From Opitutia bacterium Tous-C4FEB (GTDB lineage: Bacteria; Verrucomicrobiota; Verrucomicrobiia; Opitutales; Opitutaceae): a stretch of DNA of 64,000 bases. Where the stretch lies: positions 62,001 to 126,000 of the forward strand of contig NEVA01000009.1 in NCBI GenBank assembly GCA_002304445.1, in the 5' to 3' direction. Below the pieces are notes generated by a model that made no database searches, had not been told where the DNA came from, and saw only the letters and a list, made by a program, of their open reading frames with translations. Positions 8,955 through 18,011 of this stretch are shown in pieces. Made by a program: the position numbers and the translations under genes. Every line of letters starts with the position of its first letter. Position 1 is the first letter of the stretch.

Positions 8955-9833
8955 TCAGTCGCTAAATCGTTTCGTGAGGTCTCCGTAGGCGTCAATCCTG
9001 CGGTCGCGCAAGAAAGGCCAATGGGTTCGAGTGACATCAACCTTATCGAGCTCGATCGGGACCAGCATGATCTCCTCCCGGTCAATGCTCGCCTTCGCGA
9101 GAATCTGCCCGCTTGTGCCCGCGACGAAACTTTGGCCCCAAAACTCAATCCCCGGCCCGCCGAGCGGCGTCTCAACCCCGATACGATTGATCGCCGCGAC
9201 ATAACAACCGTTGGCGACCGCGTGGCTGCGCTGGATCGTTTCCCAAGCGCCGTGTTGGTTTACGCCGTATTCGGCTTTTTCCTGAGGATGCCAGCCTATG
9301 GCCGTGGGGTAAAAGAGAATCTCTGCCCCTTGCATCGCGGTCAGCCGCGCTCCTTCGGGGTACCATTGGTCCCAACAAATGAGCACACCGATTTTACCGA
9401 ATTTGGTGTTCCATGCGCGGAACCCGGTGTCGCCGGGCGTAAAATAGAACTTCTCATAGTAAAGCGGATCATCGGGAATGTGCATTTTCCGGTAGATGCC
9501 GAGCAGGCTGCCGTCGGCGTCGATAATCACGGCCGTGTTGTGATAAAGTCCCGAAGCTCTCTTTTCAAAGAGTGAAGCGACGATTACGACGCCGTGTTTT
9601 TTGGCGATTTTCTGAAATGCCTGCGTGCTCGGTCCGGGAATTGGCTCTGCGAGCTTGAAGTTTTCGTGGTCTTCATTCTGGCAGAAATACTGCGAGCGGA
9701 AGAGCTCCTGAGTGCAGATGATGTTCGCACCCTGCTTCGCCGCTCGTTCGGTGAGCGCGAGAGTTTTCTTGAGATTGGCGGCCGGATCGGCCGAACAGGC
9801 GTGTTGAAGCAAACCGAGAGTGACTTTGGCCAT
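8955..9833 (-). CDS. aguB: N-carbamoylputrescine amidase (nitrilase superfamily)
   Basis: A 292-residue carbon-nitrogen hydrolase with the Glu-Lys-Cys triad visible as E43 (CTQELF), K116 (YRKMHIPDD) and C153 (LICWDQWYPE). The pattern HIPDDPLYYEKFYF and the C-terminal RTHWPFLRDRRIDAYGDLTKRF are typical of N-carbamoylputrescine amidase rather than other nitrilases. It splits N-carbamoylputrescine into putrescine, CO2 and ammonia. It sits directly upstream of aguA in the same orientation, making a two-gene polyamine unit plus a coupled lipoprotein gene. Confidence 0.94.
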   Translation of the reverse strand: MAKVTLGLLQHACSADPAANLKKTLALTERAAKQGANIICTQELFRSQYFCQNEDHENFKLAEPIPGPSTQAFQKIAKKHGVVIVASLFEKRASGLYHNTAVIIDADGSLLGIYRKMHIPDDPLYYEKFYFTPGDTGFRAWNTKFGKIGVLICWDQWYPEGARLTAMQGAEILFYPTAIGWHPQEKAEYGVNQHGAWETIQRSHAVANGCYVAAINRIGVETPLGGPGIEFWGQSFVAGTSGQILAKASIDREEIMLVPIELDKVDVTRTHWPFLRDRRIDAYGDLTKRFSD

Positions 9834-9856
9834 GACGAGATGTTGTTCAGGTAAGT

Positions 9857-10753
9857 TTAATAGATGACCTTGTTGAGGGGGTATTCGACGATCCCCTCGG
9901 CCCCAAACTCCTTTAACTGAGGGATTATCTCCCGGACGACACTCTCGTCGATAATCGTCTCAAGCGCCACCCAATCAGAATTGCTCAGAGGCGAAATCGT
10001 GGGATTTCTCAGTGAGGGCATGGAGCGAACAATAAGTTCCAGCGCTTTCTTCGGGGCATTTAACTTTAGGCCCACCTTGCTTTCCGCCTCGAGCGCACCG
10101 CGCAGGAGCAGGGCAACGGTCTCAATTTTCTTTCGTTTGGCCGGATTCGCCCAACTCGCCTTATTGGCAATCAGTTTGGTGTTGGTCTCAAGCAGGGTGT
10201 CGATGATTCGGAGTTTGTTCGCCCGGATCGAGCTACCGGTTTCGGTGATGTCCACAATCGCATCAACCAAGTCAGGAACCTTCACCTCGGTCGCGCCCCA
10301 AGAAAACTCGATCTCCGCCGCGACCCCTTTTACCTCAAAAAAGCGTTTCGTGGTGTTCACCAGCTCGGTCGCCACTCGCTTGCCGGCCAGATCCGCAATC
10401 GACTTCACCGATGAATCTTCGGGCACGCAGAGGACCCAACGGGATTTTAGCACCGAGGCGCGGCTGTAGACCAAGTCCATCACCTCGACGACGTCGGATC
10501 CATTCTCCTGGACCCAGTCAAAACCCGTCAGCCCACAATCGAAGAATCCGTGCTCGACATAACGACTGACCTCCTGCGCTCGGACGAAACGTCCATCAAG
10601 CTCCGGGTCGTTGATCGTCGGCTTATAGGAACGCGAACTCGTCGCAATCTTCCACCCGGCCTTGGCGAACAGATTCTTCGTTGATTCTTCAAGGCTGCCT
10701 TTGGGCAGACCCAGCATAAGTAGCGGTTTAGCGGACACGCGGCCAAGGGACAC
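9857..10753 (-). CDS. hisG: ATP phosphoribosyltransferase, long form
   Basis: A 298-residue HisG. The N-terminus LLMLGLPKGSLEEST is the classical HisG start, followed by YVEHGFFDCGLTGFDWV and the PRPP-binding region DLVDAIVDITETGSSIRAN. A C-terminal regulatory domain (from about residue 210) is present, so this is the hexameric, histidine-inhibited long form that does not need HisZ. It catalyses the first step of histidine synthesis. The start is a GTG at 10753; an in-frame ATG at 10717 (MLGLPKGS) would cut the first strand short, so GTG is preferred. No other his gene is adjacent. Confidence 0.95.
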   Translation of the reverse strand: MSLGRVSAKPLLMLGLPKGSLEESTKNLFAKAGWKIATSSRSYKPTINDPELDGRFVRAQEVSRYVEHGFFDCGLTGFDWVQENGSDVVEVMDLVYSRASVLKSRWVLCVPEDSSVKSIADLAGKRVATELVNTTKRFFEVKGVAAEIEFSWGATEVKVPDLVDAIVDITETGSSIRANKLRIIDTLLETNTKLIANKASWANPAKRKKIETVALLLRGALEAESKVGLKLNAPKKALELIVRSMPSLRNPTISPLSNSDWVALETIIDESVVREIIPQLKEFGAEGIVEYPLNKVIY

Positions 10754-10961
10754 TCCGCTCCCCTGCCCTTCAAGCCTATTTCCGCCACCTTATCACCCTG
10801 GCACTCGTTGCGCTTGGACTAGTCCTCAGAGCGAACCGGCTCCGTAGAAAACTCAAGGGGCGTCGGCCAAACACTTACCGCGCCACGCCCAAGCCGCTGT
10901 TCCTCGCTCGGAAAAACATCTTAGAGGAAAGCGCCCCTGATTCGTCCGTGGTTCGGATCGG

Positions 10962-11843
10962 CTAGAACAATTCAGGTTGTCCGTAACGCTGCCGAGCCTC
11001 GGCCAATGCCGACCGCATCTCCAAGGTTTCGAGCAACCGGCAAAGTTCTTCCGGGGCCGGCGTTGGCGCACTCAAAACGAGGCTGGGAAGGGACACGTTA
11101 AGCGTCGTTAGCTTCAGATTTCGCCGGAGCTTTTCCGCCTCTGCGGACACGGCCGTTCGAAAGCGCTCCGGTTGAAGTTCGGCGGCGTGGGCGATCACTC
11201 CTTCAAGGTTGCCATGTTCGCTGAGCCACTTGGCCGCAGTCTTCGGTCCAACCCCGTTGATCCCGGGGATATTGTCCGAAGTGTCTCCCACGAGTGCGAG
11301 GAAGTCGGCAATCTGGGACGGCGGAACCCCAAATTTTTCCCGCACGCCGGCTTCGTCGCGCACTTGCCAGCCGAGCTTGGGATTGGCGGTGGGCGGTGGC
11401 AGGAGAATTTTGATCTGCGGGTTTACGATCTGAGCGAAGTCTTTGTCCGAGCTTACGATGAGGACGTCATCTCCTTGCCGCGCGAGTGAGACCGCTTCTG
11501 CGGCCAGTAAATCGTCGCTCTCAATCCCATCTTGCTCGATGCCGACGCATCCCATCGCGCGGGTCAGGGCCTTAAAATACGGCAGCTGTTTCTCCAAAGC
11601 CTCGGGCATCTCTTCGCGTTGCGCTTTGTATTCGGGATGCAGAGCCAATCGGTCCTGCGCGCCGCCAAGGTCAAAAAAAACCAGGGTTCCTACGGGCTTT
11701 TCTTGGTCGGCCAATTTCCAGAGCGACTTTACCCAGCCATGCAGCGCGTTAGTTGGAAAACCGTCAGCACGGGACAATTCCGGAATCGCAAAAAAGCACC
11801 GGTATGCCAGATTGAATCCATCGACGAGAAGCCATTTTGCCAT
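10962..11843 (-). CDS. Stand-alone 5'-3' exonuclease (Pol I N-domain / flap endonuclease-like)
   Basis: A 293-residue protein equal to the 5'-3' exonuclease domain of DNA polymerase I, without polymerase domains. LLVDGFNLAYRCFFA opens the PIN-like fold, acidic metal ligands lie in IESDDLLAAEAV and VSSDKDFAQIV, and the helix-3-turn-helix DNA-binding motif is GDTSDNIPGINGVGPKTAAKWL (about residues 184-205). Such proteins remove RNA primers and flaps. The gene precedes hisG at 208 bp and follows smc at 177 bp, all on the minus strand, with spacing too loose to claim an operon. The polypeptide has no obvious truncation. Confidence 0.88.
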   Translation of the reverse strand: MAKWLLVDGFNLAYRCFFAIPELSRADGFPTNALHGWVKSLWKLADQEKPVGTLVFFDLGGAQDRLALHPEYKAQREEMPEALEKQLPYFKALTRAMGCVGIEQDGIESDDLLAAEAVSLARQGDDVLIVSSDKDFAQIVNPQIKILLPPPTANPKLGWQVRDEAGVREKFGVPPSQIADFLALVGDTSDNIPGINGVGPKTAAKWLSEHGNLEGVIAHAAELQPERFRTAVSAEAEKLRRNLKLTTLNVSLPSLVLSAPTPAPEELCRLLETLEMRSALAEARQRYGQPELF

Positions 11844-12020
11844 GGAGAAAGCTCAGCGTCCGCTCCGCCCGAGGCAAACCCGCGTTACTTTTTTTTGGGG
11901 CCCAATCAGCCAACTGATTCAAGGCCCTTCAGATTACCCCGATTTGAGGAACGAATCCTTTCTCAGCCAACAGACCTCCAACCTGCCCAACGCGCGTCCA
12001 TTTTATCCGGGGAAGAACCT

Positions 12021-15000
12021 TCAGCTCTTGGGTAATGTTGCCGGTTGTCCCCTTGCCCCGGTCACCGCTTCCGCGATGTTTTCGGCCGTTTTCTCCGGCA
12101 CGATCCGGTCATTATTGAAGTGCATCGAAACTGTCTTCGACACGCCGCGCTCTTCCATGGTTACGCCGTAAATCGCGTTCGAAGCCGAGACGGTCCGCTT
12201 GTTGTGCGTGATGATGATGAACTGCGATTCGCCCACGAATTTCTTCAACAGATCCGTGAAGCGCCCGATATTCGATTCATCGAGGGGCGCGTCCAACTCG
12301 TCGAGCACGCAGAACGGCGATGGTTTCACCATGTAGAGGGCGAAGAGCAAGGCCACAGCCGTGAGGGTCTTTTGCCCGCCTGAAAGCAACGAAATGCTCT
12401 TTAACTTCGTTCCCGGAGGCTGGGCTACGATCTCGATCCCGCTCTCCAACACGTCGTCCGTCGCGATCAACTCCAACGCAGCGCGCCCGCCGCCGAAAAG
12501 TGTCAGGAACGTATATTCGAAGTTCTTTTTGATCTGCTCAAACGTGATCGCGAACTGGCGCTGCGAGGTCAGGTTGATCTCGTCGATCGCTTTGATGAGT
12601 TCGGCTTTTGCATTCGTCAGGTCATCGGTCTGCGTCCGCAGAAAATCGTGCCGCTGCTTGAGCTCGGCGTATTCTTCGATCGCCACCAGATTGACCGCGC
12701 CAAGGCCGTTCAACCGGGTGCGCAGCACGTCGATCTCGGCTTTGGTTTCCTCCCAGTTGGTCTGTTCCAGTGCGGCCAAATCTTCGGCGGTTGGATCCGG
12801 CTTTGGCCCTTTCGATTTCCGGCGGCGCTTCGTCGCTTCGCCGGCCGGGTCACCCTCGGCCTTCGGCGAGCCTTCTTCCGCTTCATCTTCTTCGTCCAAA
12901 TCCAGCGGTTTCATGCCCTCCGGTTCTCCGTCGGCGTGCCAGTAGAAATGCCGCCAATCCAACTGGGATATGTTGGCTTGGAACTCGCGCGATACTTCCT
13001 CGGCGATGAACTGAGCCCGCTGGCGATCACCCGCGAGTTTGATGTCGTGCTTCGCCAACGCGGCGATCGCGCCTTCGGCATCGCTGCGGAGCGCCTGTTG
13101 CGCCGATTCCAAGCCGCTGATCTCGCGCTCCACCGCCATCAATTCAACGCGGATTTTCTCTACCTGCTCCTGCGTCACCACGAGTGTCTCCGCAAGCTGC
13201 ACCGAGCGCGCGCGCTGGGCATCGGATTCGGTGGCGAGCGAGGCAACTTGGTCGGTCCAGGTCTCGATCTCCTGCTGGCGTTGCGCCAAAAGCTCGCCGA
13301 GTTGCTGGCTGCGTCGCGCCATCTCGCCGAGTCCGCGGTCGAGCACCTCCACTTTCTGACGGCGTTCGGCGAGTTCTAGTCGCGCCTGCGCCAACGAATC
13401 TCGTTTCACATCGCGGTCCACCCGAAGCTCCGTGATCCGGGTTTCCATTTGAAGGATCTGTTCCCGTTGCGACGCGCCATCGCTCTCGGCCGTGGTCAGA
13501 CCGATCTGGGCCTTTTCCCAACGGGCGTGAGCCTCGTTGCGGGCCTGTTCGAGGCCGGTGAGTTCATTCTCCATCCGGCGGAGCTTTGCGCCGACCTCCT
13601 CGGCGTTGCGCTGGGCGTTACGCTGTTCCGCCTGCACCGAGGCGAGGGTCTGCGTGATCGCCAGGATATCGGCGCGCCGTTGTTCCAACGTTTGCTCCGC
13701 CTCGGCGAGGCGGGTATTGATCGCGTCGATCGTTAGCTTCTGCTCGTCGTGCAGTTTTTGTTCGTCGGCCAACACCTTCGCTGTCTCCCGCAGATCGATT
13801 TCCCGTTGGACGATACTGTTGGATGATTTCTTTGAACCGTGAAATCCACCGTACACCAAGCCACGGCGGTCCACCAAATCACCTTTGCGCGTTGCGACGG
13901 CGAGAAAGGCAAAACCGGGGTTCGCCCGCCAAAATTCCAAGAACGCGGTGAGGTCATCCGCGATGTAGCAACTGCCGAACAACGCCAGCGCCGGATGGCC
14001 TTCAAACTGCGAGCTGACGGCGAGCGACGCCGGCACGAGCCAGGCGGGCAGTTCGTAGGCGGCTTCCTGCCGAACGCCGCACTCGATGATCCGCAAAATA
14101 GCCGAGCCGATTTGTTCGTTCTCCAGCTGGGCGAGGATCCGCTGGGCGGTCCCGAGATCGCTGACGCTGATCGCCTCGGCGGCCGACCCCAGGATCGCTT
14201 CGATCGCTTTGCCAAACTCGGGCTTCACGTCGAGGCCTTGCAAAATGGGCGACGCTTTGGCGCCGTTGAGCGCCGTTTCCAGCCTGCCTTGCAACACGGC
14301 CTTGGCCCCTTCGCCAAATCCTTCCCAGCGCTCCTGCAATTGCTGGAGCAATTTCAAACGCGCCATGCGTTGGGCCAGTTGACGATCAATCTCCGAGAGC
14401 TTGCGCTGCGCTTCGCGAAATTCGCGGGTGAGGTCCGTGATCGCTTGCTGCGCGGTGACCGACTCGCCGTGGGCCCGCGATTTCTCGCCCAGAGCTTCCT
14501 CCGTGCGGGCATCAAGCTCGGCCACTTGCTGCGCCGCCGCCGTTTGCTGTTGCCGCATCGATTCGATCTCTTGCGCCAGTAGGTCGTGCCGGTGCGCGCT
14601 GGTCTTCTGGTCGACTTCGTAGCCCGAACAATCCGTGCGGAGCCGTGCGACGGTGCTGTCAAATTGGAGAAGCTGAAACTTGGCCTGCTGCAGGTCTTGT
14701 TCGAGTTTGGTGAGTTCGCCTTCGACGATGCCTTGCTCGCGGTTGCGTTGTTGGAAAACCGAGTCGCTGCTGCCGAGCAGTCCCAGTTGGAGCTGTTTGT
14801 CTTGCGCGGCACTGTCGCCCTGCGCGGTGACTTCCCGGAGTTGCATTTCCAGTTCACCGAGGTTGTCCCGCGATGAACCGAGCCGGTCTTCAAGGCCGGC
14901 TCGCCGGATGTGCGCGAGGTTTGCCGCGTTTTCGGCGGCTTCTTTTTGCGACCGCACGTCGAAAACCGCCTGCTGGGCGTCCTGCACCCGCTGGTTCAAC

Positions 15001-15833
15001 CGGCCACGTAGAGATTTTTTCTCCTCCAGCGAGATCTCCTGCTCCTCGCGATTGGCGCGGCGGCTGTCGGCTTCGGCCCGAAGCGTGGCGACGTCGGCCT
15101 CGAGCGCTCCGAGGGTCGCCGTCAGCTGCGAATAATGAAAACCGTTCCACGCGAGGCTCAGGTGCCGCAGGCGATGGTTCAGGCGCTTGTAGCGCATGGC
15201 CTTCGCCGCCTGCCGGCGGAGGCTCCCGATCTGCCGGCCGACCTCGCCGACGACATCCGCGACGCGCGCGAGATTTTGATCGGTCAACGCCAGCTTGCTC
15301 ATCGCCTCGCGGCGTTGGCTTTTGTATTTCGTGATGCCGGCGGCTTCTTCAAACACCGCCCGGCGTTCTTCCGGCTTGGAGGAAAGAATCTGGTCGATCT
15401 GACCTTGCGCCATGATCGAGTAACTCGTCCGGCCGATGCCGGTATCCATGAAGAGCTTTTGGATATCCTTCAGGCGGCAAGCCTGGCCGTTAAAGGCATA
15501 CTCGCTTTGCCCGTCGCGAAAGACCCGGCGCGTGATCTCGATTTCGTGAAATTCGCTCCCAAGTTGCTTCTCGCAATCGGTGAGCAAGAGGGAGACTTCG
15601 CACAACTGTGCCGGTTTCCGGGTGTCGGCACCTTCAAAGATGACGTCCTGCATCTTACCACCGCGGAGGGCCTTGGCGCTTTGCTCCCCGAGCACCCAGC
15701 GGATCGAATCGGCGATATTGGATTTACCGCAGCCGTTGGGCCCCACGACCGCCGTTACTCCGGGCTCGAAACGGAGCGTTGTCGGGTCGGCAAAGGACTT
15801 GAAACCGTGCAATTTTAGGGCCTTGAGATACAT
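12021..15833 (-). CDS. smc: Chromosome segregation/condensation ATPase SMC
   Basis: A 1270-residue SMC protein. Walker A is GPNGCGKSN (31-39) after LKLHGFKSFA; the Q-loop and VLGEQSAKALRGGKM region follows. Long coiled coils rich in E, Q, R and A flank a hinge at about 505-660 (GKAIEAILGSAAEAI, VYGGFHGSKK). The C-terminal head has the LSGGQKTLTA signature at about 1150 and Walker B VLDELDAPLD near 1176. SMC dimers with ScpAB organise and separate the chromosome. An acidic, then basic low-complexity stretch (about 975-1016; DEEDEAEEGSP, later KRRRKSKGPKPDP) interrupts the C-terminal coiled coil, which makes the protein longer than the usual ~1180 residues. The ATG at 15833 is unambiguous. Confidence 0.97.
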   Translation of the reverse strand: MYLKALKLHGFKSFADPTTLRFEPGVTAVVGPNGCGKSNIADSIRWVLGEQSAKALRGGKMQDVIFEGADTRKPAQLCEVSLLLTDCEKQLGSEFHEIEITRRVFRDGQSEYAFNGQACRLKDIQKLFMDTGIGRTSYSIMAQGQIDQILSSKPEERRAVFEEAAGITKYKSQRREAMSKLALTDQNLARVADVVGEVGRQIGSLRRQAAKAMRYKRLNHRLRHLSLAWNGFHYSQLTATLGALEADVATLRAEADSRRANREEQEISLEEKKSLRGRLNQRVQDAQQAVFDVRSQKEAAENAANLAHIRRAGLEDRLGSSRDNLGELEMQLREVTAQGDSAAQDKQLQLGLLGSSDSVFQQRNREQGIVEGELTKLEQDLQQAKFQLLQFDSTVARLRTDCSGYEVDQKTSAHRHDLLAQEIESMRQQQTAAAQQVAELDARTEEALGEKSRAHGESVTAQQAITDLTREFREAQRKLSEIDRQLAQRMARLKLLQQLQERWEGFGEGAKAVLQGRLETALNGAKASPILQGLDVKPEFGKAIEAILGSAAEAISVSDLGTAQRILAQLENEQIGSAILRIIECGVRQEAAYELPAWLVPASLAVSSQFEGHPALALFGSCYIADDLTAFLEFWRANPGFAFLAVATRKGDLVDRRGLVYGGFHGSKKSSNSIVQREIDLRETAKVLADEQKLHDEQKLTIDAINTRLAEAEQTLEQRRADILAITQTLASVQAEQRNAQRNAEEVGAKLRRMENELTGLEQARNEAHARWEKAQIGLTTAESDGASQREQILQMETRITELRVDRDVKRDSLAQARLELAERRQKVEVLDRGLGEMARRSQQLGELLAQRQQEIETWTDQVASLATESDAQRARSVQLAETLVVTQEQVEKIRVELMAVEREISGLESAQQALRSDAEGAIAALAKHDIKLAGDRQRAQFIAEEVSREFQANISQLDWRHFYWHADGEPEGMKPLDLDEEDEAEEGSPKAEGDPAGEATKRRRKSKGPKPDPTAEDLAALEQTNWEETKAEIDVLRTRLNGLGAVNLVAIEEYAELKQRHDFLRTQTDDLTNAKAELIKAIDEINLTSQRQFAITFEQIKKNFEYTFLTLFGGGRAALELIATDDVLESGIEIVAQPPGTKLKSISLLSGGQKTLTAVALLFALYMVKPSPFCVLDELDAPLDESNIGRFTDLLKKFVGESQFIIITHNKRTVSASNAIYGVTMEERGVSKTVSMHFNNDRIVPEKTAENIAEAVTGARGQPATLPKS

Positions 15834-15884
15834 GAAAACGGAGAGTGTGTGGGCCCGCCGCGAGCGCGGGCAAACGGAAAAAAA

Positions 15885-17900
15885 TCAGTCTGTAGACCGC
15901 GGTTTCTTGAGTCCCTCGACCAAAAAGTAGCGGCTGGTCCAGCTATTGTAAGCATGGAGCGTGCACCCAGGGACATCGGAGAAAATGCTGGGCACGGTCG
16001 CCAGCAGCTTCACCTTAAACTGCTGGGTGAGAAGCGGACCAAACTGCGCGCACCACTCGTCATGGTAGTCGATCTCGCGCAGCAGCAAGGCTCCCCCGCC
16101 CTTCGAAAAATGTTCAGCCAAGGCCTCTACGGGGCCCGGATTGAGCAAAGCCTCAACGTGCCATTTGAGGCCTGGGTGGGCGGCCTGGATCGCGTCTTCA
16201 ACCTCCGCAACCGCCGCTGCGTTCCGGCCTGAAAACTCGAGCCAGACCAAGCGGCTGCTCAGTTCAGCCGGCCGATACAAAACCAGCGCCAGAAGCCCGG
16301 CCGTCAGGTAACCCGACTTTACGCCCGTGCGTCGCGCCAACCAGTGGCCCGCTTCAATAAGACCCACGGCGGTGAGAGCGCAGAAAAGCGGCACCACATG
16401 ACTTAAGTTACGTTCGAAAAACACCGTTCGGGTCGAGAAATAGACGACGAACAACACGACGGGCCCTGCCAACAGCGCTACCTCCAGCCAACGTTTCCGC
16501 ACCGCCAAGCCGACGGTTCCGACCAAACCGGCGGCAATCATGCCCGCACCCAAAACCGACCAAAAGTAGCCGCCCAACACCGGCGCGACGATTCCGCCCT
16601 CAAATCGGCTATGCGGAGGGTGCAGCCCCGCGTATTGCGCCGTCAGGTATTCAATCCCGCGCCAGAACGCCCCGGGGTTTGCCACCGCCCCCGGCGCCCC
16701 CATCGCGAAACCCGCGCAGACTCCCAACACCCCCAAACCGAGCGAAACTCCGAGACGGCGAAACCCCCATTTTCGTTCTGAAATACCCGCAACTATCACC
16801 GGCACCAACGGCAGCCAAACGAGCGCCAATATCGACACCTTGCTCGCGATCGCCAATCCCAGCGCCACGGCTGCCGCCAAGAGCCTCAAATTTGCCCAGC
16901 CGTTCTTCGCCAACGGCAGGCTCCAAAGCACCGCCGCCATCGTCAAAACGGTCACGAACGCCTCCGGCCGGATATAATGGGCGTCCTGCACCAACAAGGG
17001 CACGACCGCGACCAATGCGCCCGCAGCCAATCCTGCCCGCGCCCCCGCTATACGGAGCGCCAACCACCAAGCCTGCGCGACCACGACCGTCGCCAAAAGG
17101 GCCGAGAACATCCGGTAAACCCAAAAACCTTGATCCCTCGAGCGCCACGCCTCCAGCCCCGGCACCCACTTCGCCGCCCGATAAAAAAAGAACGTCCCGT
17201 ACATGTAGGACGAGAAATTGTATTGGTCGTAGCGAAACGAAGATTCGAGCTTGGAGGCCTTTGCCCAGTTCGTGTCCCAATCGCCCGAACTGCGCATGTG
17301 CCCGACCACTTCGACGGTGATGGTCTCATCCGGGTGACCGTAACTCTTGTCCACGTGCGCCACCCGTAAAATCAGTCCCACCAGGACGACCAAAACCGGC
17401 GCGAGCCAACGGTGCCGCCGCCAAATCACGGTGGAACGCAAGCTCTCTGCCCGACGCACCGCAGCGGCGTCGATCTCCAGCCGCTTCCCCATGCTCACCA
17501 CCGCGTCCACCGAAAACCCCAGGTGTTCGTAGAATCCCGTCACCGCCGCGTTCTCCGTGCGCACCTGCAAATTGATCTTCGGGCAACCTGCGGCCTTTAA
17601 CACGCTCTCTGCCTCGGCCATCAGCGCCCGACCGATCCCGCTGCCCCGCGACTTCGGCTCCACCGCCAGGTAGTTGATCCAGCCTCGGTGACCATCGTAA
17701 CCGGCCATCACCGTGCCGACGATCCGTTTGGTCGCCCCCAGCCCGCTCGATGCTTCGGCCACAAGCAGCCACTTTCCGCCCGCCAGCAGCTTCGCCGCAA
17801 TGTCCAACGCCGGATCATTGGCCGGACGCACCAAACCGCACGACGTCCAAAGCGCGATCACGGCATCTTGGTCGGCGGCGCGATACGGGCGGATCCTCAT
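15885..17900 (-). CDS. GNAT acetyltransferase fused to a GT-C (ArnT/PMT-like) membrane glycosyltransferase
   Basis: A 671-residue protein from the ATG at 17900. Residues 1-145 are a complete GNAT domain of the YpeA type: MRIRPYRAADQDAVIALW, the acetyl-CoA loop VEPKSRGSGIGRALM and the C-terminal NAAVTGFYEHLGF. From ~165 on there are many hydrophobic segments, starting with WLAPVLVVLVGLILRVAHV, then the luminal D-x-E-type motif GHPDETITVEVVGHM and RYDQYNFSSYMYGTFFFYR, as in dolichyl/undecaprenyl-phosphate-sugar-using GT-C enzymes. The last ~130 residues are soluble. The two parts share one uninterrupted frame. GT-C enzymes move sugars onto lipids or proteins in the periplasm, whereas GNATs are cytoplasmic, so the fusion would place the acetyltransferase at the inner membrane face (inference). 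It is divergent from the subtilase gene. Confidence 0.8.
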   Translation of the reverse strand: MRIRPYRAADQDAVIALWTSCGLVRPANDPALDIAAKLLAGGKWLLVAEASSGLGATKRIVGTVMAGYDGHRGWINYLAVEPKSRGSGIGRALMAEAESVLKAAGCPKINLQVRTENAAVTGFYEHLGFSVDAVVSMGKRLEIDAAAVRRAESLRSTVIWRRHRWLAPVLVVLVGLILRVAHVDKSYGHPDETITVEVVGHMRSSGDWDTNWAKASKLESSFRYDQYNFSSYMYGTFFFYRAAKWVPGLEAWRSRDQGFWVYRMFSALLATVVVAQAWWLALRIAGARAGLAAGALVAVVPLLVQDAHYIRPEAFVTVLTMAAVLWSLPLAKNGWANLRLLAAAVALGLAIASKVSILALVWLPLVPVIVAGISERKWGFRRLGVSLGLGVLGVCAGFAMGAPGAVANPGAFWRGIEYLTAQYAGLHPPHSRFEGGIVAPVLGGYFWSVLGAGMIAAGLVGTVGLAVRKRWLEVALLAGPVVLFVVYFSTRTVFFERNLSHVVPLFCALTAVGLIEAGHWLARRTGVKSGYLTAGLLALVLYRPAELSSRLVWLEFSGRNAAAVAEVEDAIQAAHPGLKWHVEALLNPGPVEALAEHFSKGGGALLLREIDYHDEWCAQFGPLLTQQFKVKLLATVPSIFSDVPGCTLHAYNSWTSRYFLVEGLKKPRSTD

Positions 17901-18011
17901 GGGTCCACGCGATAGAGCGATGCCCGTTCGCCTCAGCAAGTGCAAAGGGGCGGACCGTTCTTCCCTGTTTTCGGCTTCCCCCACGCCGCTTCCTCGCAAC
18001 GCTTCGGCATC

